The notes below the pieces were generated by a model that worked only from the letters and a program-made list of their open reading frames with translations, did no database searches and was not told the DNA's origin. The position numbers and the translations under genes are program-made. 64,000 bases of DNA from AC-51 sp963749895 (lineage in GTDB: Bacteria; Actinomycetota; UBA4738; HRBIN12): assembly GCA_963749895.1 (NCBI GenBank), contig CAVVOG010000003.1, forward strand, positions 1 through 64,000, given 5' to 3'. Shown one piece after another: positions 58,251 through 64,000 of this stretch (within the stretch, counting starts at the first letter, position 1; the number at the start of each line of letters is the position of its first letter).

Positions 58251-58755
58251 GGTCGAGATCGACCGGATGCGCCGCAGGCACCTGCGCGGCGTGATGGCGA
58301 TCGAGCGCCAGGCCTACGCGCGTCCCTGGAGCCCGAACCTGTTCGTGGCCGAGATGACCGAGCCGAACAACCGCAGCTACCTGGTGGCCCGGGTCGACCG
58401 CGAGGTCGTGGGGTACGCGGGGCTGATCTGCTACGGCGACGAGGCGCACGTCACGAACATCGCGGTCGATCCGATGCTCCAGGGCCACGGGGTCGCGTCG
58501 AAGCTGCTCCTGGAGCAGATCCGTGCCGCGACGCACATGGGGGCCGGCGCCGTGTCGCTCGAGGTCCGCGTCACGAACTGGCGGGCGCAGCGCCTGTACG
58601 CGCGGTTCGGGTTCCACCCGGTGGGGATCCGGCGCAACTACTACGCGGAGCTGCACGAGGACGCCCTGATCATGTGGACCGACGACGTGCGCACGGAGGC
58701 CTACGCCGAGCGCCTCCGCGCGATCGCCTCGAGCCTCCAGGAGGCACGGCGGTGA
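58210..58755 (+). CDS. rimI: Ribosomal-protein-alanine N-acetyltransferase (RimI type)
   Basis: 181 residues from ATG 58210; the next ATG (58267) would cut off the first strand of the GNAT fold. Acetyl-CoA motif 'VDPMLQGHGVASKLLLEQIR' (Q/R-x2-G-x-A/G) and 'LEVRVTNWRAQRLYARFGFH', 'RRNYYAELHEDALIMWTDDV' fit RimI. In E. coli it acetylates S18. The place between tsaB and tsaD is typical. Confidence 0.92.
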   Translation: MLRSRGISEPAAPRVEIDRMRRRHLRGVMAIERQAYARPWSPNLFVAEMTEPNNRSYLVARVDREVVGYAGLICYGDEAHVTNIAVDPMLQGHGVASKLLLEQIRAATHMGAGAVSLEVRVTNWRAQRLYARFGFHPVGIRRNYYAELHEDALIMWTDDVRTEAYAERLRAIASSLQEARR

Positions 58756-59759
58756 TCACGCTGGGCATCGAGACCTCCTGCGACGAGACCGCGGTCGCGA
58801 TCGTGGAGGAGACGTTCGAGCTGCGCGCGAACCTGATCGCCGCCCAGGTCCATCTCCACGAGCGCTTCGGCGGCGTCGTCCCCGAGGTTGCGGCGCGTGC
58901 CCACGTCGAGGCGCTCAACCCCCTGCTCGAGGAGGCCCTCGAGACCGCGGGCGTCCAGATCGGGGACGTCGACGGGGTCGCGGTGACGGTGGGCCCGGGG
59001 CTCGTCGGCGCGTTGCTGGTCGGGATGGCGGCGGCGAAGGCGATCTCACTCGCCGCGCGGGTCCCGCTGATCGGCGTGCACCACCTCGAGGGTCACTACT
59101 GGGCGAACTTCCTCGAGCACGGGCCGCCCGAGCCGCCGTTCGTCGCGCTGATCGTGAGCGGCGGTCACACGATGCTCGTCCACGTCCCCGAGCTCCACCA
59201 CCACGTCGTGCTGGGCCAGACCCTCGACGATGCCGCGGGAGAGGCATTCGACAAGGTCGCGCGGCTCCTCGGGCTCGGGTTCCCCGGGGGTCCCGCGATC
59301 GACCGGATGGCGGTCGAGGGCGACCCCCACGCGATCCGGTTCCCTCGCGCGATGGAGGACTCCGGCGATCTGGACTTCTCGATGAGCGGGCTGAAGACCG
59401 CGGTCCTGCGCCACGTGAAGGCGGAGGCCGCAGCCGGGCGCGATCTGCACCTGCCCGACGTCGCCGCGAGCTTCCAGGAGGCGATCGTCGACGTCCAGGT
59501 CACGAAGACGATCGAGGCGGCGCGAACGACCGGGGTTCCGACGGTCCTGCTGGGGGGTGGGGTCGTCGCCAACACCCGACTGCGCGAGCGCCTCCTGGAA
59601 GCCGGTGCGGCCGAAGGGCTCCAGGTGCTGGTCCCTTCGCTCGGCCTGTGCACCGACAACGCGGCGATGATCGCCTGCCTCGGTGCGGCCCGGCTGACCC
59701 GCGGCGAGCGTACGACGTTGGACATCGGCGCCGACCCGAACCTACAGTTGCCGGCGTGA
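58752..59759 (+). CDS. tsaD: tRNA N6-adenosine threonylcarbamoyltransferase
   Basis: 335 residues, GTG start (MITLGIETSCDETAVAIVEE). Metal His pair in 'GVHHLEGHYWANFLEHG', 'ALIVSGGHTMLVHV', 'GLGFPGGPAIDRMA' and 'LCTDNAAMIACLGAARLT'. It transfers threonylcarbamoyl to A37 of ANN-decoding tRNAs. The last bases hold the -10 of the next gene. Confidence 0.96.
   Translation: MITLGIETSCDETAVAIVEETFELRANLIAAQVHLHERFGGVVPEVAARAHVEALNPLLEEALETAGVQIGDVDGVAVTVGPGLVGALLVGMAAAKAISLAARVPLIGVHHLEGHYWANFLEHGPPEPPFVALIVSGGHTMLVHVPELHHHVVLGQTLDDAAGEAFDKVARLLGLGFPGGPAIDRMAVEGDPHAIRFPRAMEDSGDLDFSMSGLKTAVLRHVKAEAAAGRDLHLPDVAASFQEAIVDVQVTKTIEAARTTGVPTVLLGGGVVANTRLRERLLEAGAAEGLQVLVPSLGLCTDNAAMIACLGAARLTRGERTTLDIGADPNLQLPA
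59743..59748 (+). promoter_or_regulatory. -10-like TACAGT, 7 nt before the SDR gene
   Basis: TACAGT inside the end of tsaD, 7 nt, GTG. A TTGGAC at 59718-59723 lies 19 nt upstream and may be the -35. Confidence 0.45.
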
Positions 59760-60700
59760 CGACCGTCCTGGTGACCGGGGGGGCCGGATTCATCGGCTCC
59801 CACCTGGCCGACCGACTCCTCGCTGAGGGCTACCGCGTGATCGCGGTCGACGACCTGTCCACCGGACGGATCGCGAACCTGGCGGAGGCCCGCGGCTACG
59901 GCAAGGCCTACACGTTCTTCAACATGGACGTGCGTGCCGACGGACTCGTGTCGATGTTCGAACGTCACCGTCCCGAGGTCGTCTTCCACCTCGCGGCGCA
60001 GGCGGGCGTTCGTCCGTCCCTGGCCGACCCGACGTACGACGCGAGCGTGAACATCATGGGCACGCTGAACGTGCTCGAGTGCGCCGCGAAGGTCGAGACC
60101 CGCAAGATCGTGTACGCGGCGAGCGGGGGGACGGTCTACGGCGAGCCGAAGCGGCTGCCGGCGAAGGAGTCCTCGGCCCAGGCCTCCGCCCCGGGGAGCC
60201 CGTTCGGGATCTCGAAGAAGGCGGTCCTCGACTACTTCGCCTACTACCAGCGGTACCGGGGCGTGGACTTCACGGCGTGCGCGCTCGGGAACGTCTACGG
60301 GCCCCGTCAGGACCCGCACGGCGAGGCCGGGGTGATCTCGGTGTTCGCCGGGAAGATGCTCGCCGGGGAGCGCCCCACGATCTACGGCGACGGGAACCAG
60401 ACCCGCGACTACGTGTTCGTCGACGACGTCGTCCACGCGTTCGTCCAGTCGGTCGATCGCGGGTCGGGCAAGCTCGTGAACGTCGGCACCGGCCTGGAGA
60501 CGAGCGTGAACGGTCTGTACCGGATGCTCGCCGACATCATCGGGTTCGACGAGGAGCCCGATCACGGGCCGCTCCCGCCGGGTGAGCTGCGCCGGATCAG
60601 CCTCGACATCACGCTCGCGGCCAAGGCGATCGCGTGGAAGCCCTGGACGCATCTCGAGGACGGCCTGGCGGAGACCGTGGCGTACCTCAAGGGGGTGTGA
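59756..60700 (+). CDS. Extended SDR, nucleotide-sugar epimerase-like, catalytic Tyr replaced
   Basis: 314 residues, GTG start. NAD loop 'VTGGAGFIGSHLADRLLAEG' (G8-x2-G-x2-G), 'HLAAQAGVRPSLADPTYDAS' and 'DYVFVDDVVHAFVQSVDR' as in UDP-glucose 4-epimerase and dTDP-glucose dehydratase relatives. The YxxxK motif reads Phe150-GIS-Lys154 (codon TTC), so the usual catalytic Tyr is missing, while the Ser/Thr region 'AASGGTVYGE' is kept. Activity may be altered or lost, or another Tyr may serve. Substrate unknown. Confidence 0.8.
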   Translation: MTTVLVTGGAGFIGSHLADRLLAEGYRVIAVDDLSTGRIANLAEARGYGKAYTFFNMDVRADGLVSMFERHRPEVVFHLAAQAGVRPSLADPTYDASVNIMGTLNVLECAAKVETRKIVYAASGGTVYGEPKRLPAKESSAQASAPGSPFGISKKAVLDYFAYYQRYRGVDFTACALGNVYGPRQDPHGEAGVISVFAGKMLAGERPTIYGDGNQTRDYVFVDDVVHAFVQSVDRGSGKLVNVGTGLETSVNGLYRMLADIIGFDEEPDHGPLPPGELRRISLDITLAAKAIAWKPWTHLEDGLAETVAYLKGV

Positions 60701-60701
60701 C

Positions 60702-62090
60702 GTGGCGAGCCCCGTGGTCGAGGTCGCGGCGAAGCTCGAAGCGACGGCGGCGGGCTTCGTGAAGGAGCAGCGGCTCCCCGGCGCCGCGGTCGGCGTCGTC
60801 CACGGCGACGAGCTCGTGTGGTCCGCAGGGATCGGCTACGCCGACCGCGCCTCCGCGCGCCCGCAGGCACCCGACGTGCTCCACAGGATCGCGTCGATCA
60901 CGAAGACCTTCACGGGGACCGCCGTGATGCAGCTGCGCGACGAGGGGCTCCTGCACCTGGACGACCCTGCGGTCGCGTACCTCCCGGAGCTCCGTGCGGC
61001 CGAGAGCCCGTTCGGCGCGATCGAGACGGTGACGATCCGGCGGCTCCTGTCGCACGAATCCGGGCTGCAGGGCGACCCCCCGGGCACGGAGTGGGTGAGC
61101 GCGACGTACGAGGGTGATGCGGCCAGGAACCTCGAGAAGGCTGCGGCGATCGGCACGCGGATACCACCGAACACCCAGCAGAAGTACTCGAACCTCGGGT
61201 ACCAGCTGCTCGGCGAGGTGGTCGCGCGGGTCGCCGGGGCCCCGTACCCGACCTACCTGCGCGAGCAGGTGCTCGATCCGCTCGGGCTCGCGTCCACCGG
61301 CTTCGACCCCCTCTCGGACGGCCTCCGGGAACGGTGCGCGACCGGGTATCGCGGACGCTCGCTCTCCGACGAACTCGACCCCGCGGTGTCCCTCCCGCCG
61401 ATCGGCGCCGAGGGCGGGCTGTGGTCCACGGTCGACGACATGGCCCGCTGGCTGTCGTTCCAGTTCCGGCGCGAGGGCGGCGCCCGGGCCGGCGCGCAGG
61501 TCCTGGCCGGCACGACGCTCAAGGAGATGCACACCCCCCGGTACCTCGGGGACGAGGCGTGGACCGAGGCCTGGGGGATCGCGTGGTACGCCGAGCGTCG
61601 CGACGATGTGATCTGGGTCCAGCACGCAGGCGGGCTCCACGGGTTCATCACGAACGTGTGCTTCGATCCGAAGGAGCGGGTCGGTGCGATCGCCCTGCTG
61701 AACGGCGTGGCGCGCGCCGCCGACCTCGCGATGTCGCTCGCGGCGATCGCACGGACCGCCGTGCGTGAGGCCCCGCCCGCGATCGAGCTTCCGGCGGCGA
61801 TGCCCGAGATCTACCGGGAACTGCTGGGTATCTACGCCGACCCGGCCGATGTCGGCGACGGGTACCTCGTGCGGCTGGAGTGGCGCGACGGTGCGTTGAC
61901 CTTCGTCGATCCGCAGGAGTCGACGTGGCGCCCGGTCCTGGTGCCCACCGACGATCCCGACGTGTTCGTCGTCGAGCACGGGGTCCGCGAGTCGGGGGAG
62001 CAGGTACGGGTCGAACGACGCGAGGACGGCCGGGTCCGGGGCGTGGATCTGGCCGGGACGCGCCTCGCGCGCTTCGATCCGGTGTCGTGA
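60702..62090 (+). CDS. Serine beta-lactamase-family (class C-like) hydrolase
   Basis: 462 residues, GTG start one nt after the SDR stop. SxxK 'RIASITKTFTG' (Ser65, Lys68), YxN 'YSNLGYQLLGEV' (Tyr162, Asn164) and HxG 'QHAGGLHGFIT' complete the active site. A C-terminal beta domain (about 350-462) is of the type found in D-aminopeptidase/esterase relatives. No signal peptide, so it is likely cytoplasmic and an esterase or peptidase, not a resistance enzyme. Overlaps the FAD gene (GTGA). Confidence 0.88.
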   Translation: MASPVVEVAAKLEATAAGFVKEQRLPGAAVGVVHGDELVWSAGIGYADRASARPQAPDVLHRIASITKTFTGTAVMQLRDEGLLHLDDPAVAYLPELRAAESPFGAIETVTIRRLLSHESGLQGDPPGTEWVSATYEGDAARNLEKAAAIGTRIPPNTQQKYSNLGYQLLGEVVARVAGAPYPTYLREQVLDPLGLASTGFDPLSDGLRERCATGYRGRSLSDELDPAVSLPPIGAEGGLWSTVDDMARWLSFQFRREGGARAGAQVLAGTTLKEMHTPRYLGDEAWTEAWGIAWYAERRDDVIWVQHAGGLHGFITNVCFDPKERVGAIALLNGVARAADLAMSLAAIARTAVREAPPAIELPAAMPEIYRELLGIYADPADVGDGYLVRLEWRDGALTFVDPQESTWRPVLVPTDDPDVFVVEHGVRESGEQVRVERREDGRVRGVDLAGTRLARFDPVS

Positions 62091-63475
62091 ACGCTCGCTG
62101 GCGCGATGCCGAGCCGAAGGTCTTCTGGCTCGACCGACCCGACGTCCCCGAGCCGTCCTCGGCGCTCGGTGGCCTCGCCGAGGCCGATCTGGCGATCGTC
62201 GGCGGCGGGTTCACCGGCCTGTGGGCAGCGGTCCTGGCCAAGGAAGACGATCCGGGCCGCGACGTCGTGCTCCTGGAGGCCGAGACGATCGCCTTCGGGG
62301 GCAGCGGCCGCAACGGCGGGTTCGCGATGTCCACCCTCACCCACGGGCTCGAGAACGGCGAGGCGCGCTTCCCCCGTGAGCTCGATCGGATCGAGGTCGA
62401 GGCGAAGGCGAACCTGGCCGCGATCGCCGACACGGTCGCCCGCTACGGCATCGACTGCGACTGGACCCCGTCGGGCGAGATCGAGGTCGCTCGCGCTCCC
62501 CACGAGCTCTCCTGGGCCGCAGAGGCGGCCGACCTGTACGCACGTCACGGGTACGACGTGATGCTGTTGGACCGCGACGCGATCCGCGCCGAGGTCGACT
62601 CCCCGACCTACCTCGGCGCGTGGTGGAACCGATCGGGTTGCGTGATGGTCGATCCCGCCCGGCTCGCCTGGGGGCTCGCGCGGGTCGCTCGCGAGCTCGG
62701 CGTGCGGATCCACGAGCGCACGCCCGTCACCGGGGTCGAGGAGGACGGCCGAGGGATCCGCCTGCGGACGCCGGCCGGGACCGTGAGGGCAGGGCGTGTC
62801 CTGCTCGCGACGAACGCCTCCCCATCTCTCGTGAGGTCCGTGCGGCGCAGGATCATCCCCGTGTACGACCACGTGCTGACGACGGAGCCTCTGTCGCCGG
62901 CACAGCGGGCGGCGGTGGGCTGGCGGAGCCGTCAGGGGCTCGCCGACATGGCGAACCGGTTCCACTACTACCGGATCACCGATGACGGGCGGATCCTGTG
63001 GGGCGGCTACGACGCCGTCTACCACTGGCGCAGCGGCATCGACACCCGCTTCGAGGAGCGTCCTTCCACGTTCGACGCGCTGGAGCGGCACTTCTTCGAG
63101 ACCTTCCCTCAGCTCGAGGGGCTCGGCTTCTCTCACCGCTGGGCAGGCGTGATCGACACGTGCACGCGGTTCAGCGTGTTCTTCGGTCGTGCCTTCGGCG
63201 GCGCTGTCGTCTCGGCGCTCGGCTACACGGGGATGGGGGTCGCGGCCTCGCGGTTCGGAGCGCTCGTCGGGATCGAGCTGCTCGATGGGCGCGACACCGA
63301 GCGCACCCGTCTGGACCTGGTCCGGTCGGCGCCGCTGCCGTTCCCGCCAGAGCCGTTACGGTCGGCCGGGGTCGGCCTCACGGTCCGAGCGCTCGCCCGT
63401 GCCGACCGCTCGCGCGGTCGGCGCGGACCCTGGCTTCGCTTGATGGACGCCCTCGGGTTCGGTTTCGACTCCTGA
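62087..63475 (+). CDS. FAD-dependent oxidoreductase, DAO/PuuB-like
   Basis: 462 residues, GTG start. After a short N-terminal segment (FWLDRPDVPEPSSAL) comes the FAD motif 'ADLAIVGGGFTGLWAAVLAK', and 'AETIAFGGSGRNGGFAMSTL', 'RVLLATNASPSLVRSVRRRI' and 'AVVSALGYTGMGVAASRFGA' are typical of the gamma-glutamylputrescine oxidase branch of the D-amino-acid-oxidase family. It would oxidise an amine with O2; the substrate is unknown. Coupled to the beta-lactamase-like gene. Confidence 0.87.
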   Translation: MNARWRDAEPKVFWLDRPDVPEPSSALGGLAEADLAIVGGGFTGLWAAVLAKEDDPGRDVVLLEAETIAFGGSGRNGGFAMSTLTHGLENGEARFPRELDRIEVEAKANLAAIADTVARYGIDCDWTPSGEIEVARAPHELSWAAEAADLYARHGYDVMLLDRDAIRAEVDSPTYLGAWWNRSGCVMVDPARLAWGLARVARELGVRIHERTPVTGVEEDGRGIRLRTPAGTVRAGRVLLATNASPSLVRSVRRRIIPVYDHVLTTEPLSPAQRAAVGWRSRQGLADMANRFHYYRITDDGRILWGGYDAVYHWRSGIDTRFEERPSTFDALERHFFETFPQLEGLGFSHRWAGVIDTCTRFSVFFGRAFGGAVVSALGYTGMGVAASRFGALVGIELLDGRDTERTRLDLVRSAPLPFPPEPLRSAGVGLTVRALARADRSRGRRGPWLRLMDALGFGFDS

Positions 63476-63559
63476 GCCCGCATCGACCGCCCCCTCGTCC
63501 CGCGATCGCGGAGGTGAGTCTGCGCTGTCGACTGTCCCTCGTTCTTCCTACCCTGTGAA

Positions 63560-63880
63560 TCTCGGCAAGGTTGGGTAGGCTACGCGTAACTAGGAGAGGG
63601 CCGAAGTGCCTAGGTCGTTGTGGCTAGGTCGACAGGGCATACCCCGAGGTGGGGAGGGGTTCCAGGTTTCGGATCGTCTTGCCCGTGGCTGGGAGGCCAA
63701 GGGGCCGAGGGACTCTAGGACTTTCCGCTGATTGACCTAACCCACGATGAGGCTACAGCATACGGATGACCGGCTCTCCATCCCCCTGATAGGGGAGTGG
63801 AGGGGATGAGCCTCCGAGGCGGAGGGCGTGAGGCTCCGAGGGCGGTGTGGCGAAACCCTCAGGATGGGCGGATCTGGATG
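63560..63880 (+). ncRNA. Structured stop-rich non-coding RNA or leader, unassigned
   Basis: No frame stays open on either strand in a coding-like way. TAGGCT (63576-63581) may be the -10. Pairings seen: CCTACCC / GGGTAGG (63547-63553, 63573-63579), CTAGGAG with CTCTAG (about 63590 and 63713), GTGG-TAGGTC with GACCTA-CCAC (about 63621-63630 and 63735-63746), ATCCCC / GGGGAT (about 63779 and 63802), CTAGGTCG twice (63610-63617, 63624-63631). Near the end CCTCCG-AGG-CGGAGG (63811-63825) competes with GAGCCTC / GAGGCTC (63808-63814, 63830-63836), like a switch. It ends just before a start codon. It does not match riboswitch or RNA-gene consensus I know. Confidence 0.5.
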
Positions 63881-63889
63881 GGCTTGGAG

Positions 63890-64000
63890 ATGAGTACACA
63901 GGTCGGGACGGAGGCGGACGACACCGTCGAGGTCGACCGGTCGCGGACGGCCGACGTCCTGCGCGTGACCGCGGGTGACGTCACCGTCACGACCGAGGTC
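63890..64000 (+). CDS. Start of an unidentified protein, cut by the window edge
   Basis: ATG 63890 opens a frame that stays open to the window end: MSTQVGTEADDTVEVDRSRT and on, 37 codons with GC-rich third positions. An in-frame ATG at 63878 is an alternative start. GGAG lies just before the ATG. Acidic N-terminus, no family visible. It lies directly behind the structured RNA and may be controlled by it. Confidence 0.5.
   Translation, partial: MSTQVGTEADDTVEVDRSRTADVLRVTAGDVTVTTEV

Noticed and set aside
60702..62090. Antibiotic-resistance beta-lactamase
   Set aside because: No signal peptide, extra C-terminal domain and housekeeping context suggest an esterase or peptidase of the same fold.
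63592..63720. Glycine riboswitch
   Set aside because: GGAGAG, CCGAAG and a later CTCT are present, but the first helix between them is missing and the consensus after CCGAAG does not fit.
63560..63880. RNase P RNA, tmRNA, 6S RNA, or c-di-AMP, cobalamin, SAM or TPP riboswitch
   Set aside because: None of the conserved core sequences of these RNAs could be found.

Overview
The window is about 70% GC, densely packed and mostly plus-strand. It reads as a chromosome segment of an Actinomycetota-like bacterium, probably not a well-studied genus. Supporting signs are the rpoBC / str / S10-spc-alpha order, zinc-binding S14 and L36, very high GC at third codon positions, many GTG starts with 4-base GTGA/ATGA overlaps, an ArsC with an N-terminal helical domain, and many genes that look leaderless (TANNNT 6-9 nt before the start codon). 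No exact taxon can be named from the sequence alone.

Layout. (1) 1-4.8 kb: a surface-polysaccharide cluster (O-antigen ligase-like membrane protein, three GT4 glycosyltransferases, a DUF218 protein) with stop/start overlaps. A minus-strand DUF4012 gene, a small secreted protein and an AbrB-PIN toxin-antitoxin pair follow. Up to about 7.8 kb this region has roughly three reading-frame breaks per kb, although the protein families stay recognisable. (2) 7.8-8.9 kb: two small unknown genes, a cluster of short inverted repeats and two tandem promoters for rpoB. (3) 8.9-16.3 kb: rpoB and rpoC. (4) 16.5-20.5 kb: a secreted protein and a minus-strand group (MarR-type regulator, basic-secretory-protein-like metallopeptidase, inositol-phosphatase family) that separates rpoC from the str operon. 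(5) 20.8-37.1 kb: rpsL, rpsG, fusA, tuf and the S10 and spc ribosomal genes through secY, adk and map. (6) 37.1-41.8 kb: a minus-strand M23 peptidase, then infA, rpmJ, rpsM, rpsK, rpoA, rplQ and truA; rpsD is absent from its usual place. (7) 41.8-48.5 kb: a cupredoxin-like lipoprotein, a small membrane protein, a RecQ helicase with a phosphoribosyltransferase-like C-terminus, an arsenic operon (small cysteine peptide, arsR, arsM), rplM-rpsI, a DUF2007 protein and arsC. (8) 48.5-59.8 kb: cell-wall precursor and housekeeping genes (glmM, glmS, acpS, nnr, alr), an alpha/beta hydrolase, a family-4 uracil-DNA glycosylase and the t6A genes tsaE, tsaB, rimI and tsaD. (9) 59.8-63.5 kb: a sugar epimerase-like SDR, a serine beta-lactamase-family protein and an FAD oxidoreductase. 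(10) 63.5-64 kb: a stop-rich, structured non-coding stretch followed by the start of a gene cut by the window edge.

Most of the window is core transcription, translation and cell-wall machinery. The least explained parts are the structured leader at about 63.6-63.9 kb, the 45-residue cysteine peptide coupled to arsR, the two locus-matched repeat clusters (8.57 and 18.56 kb), and the perfect hairpin sitting on the rplM transcription start. Single-base frame breaks in fusA and glmS fall in C and G runs and look like consensus errors, not biology.
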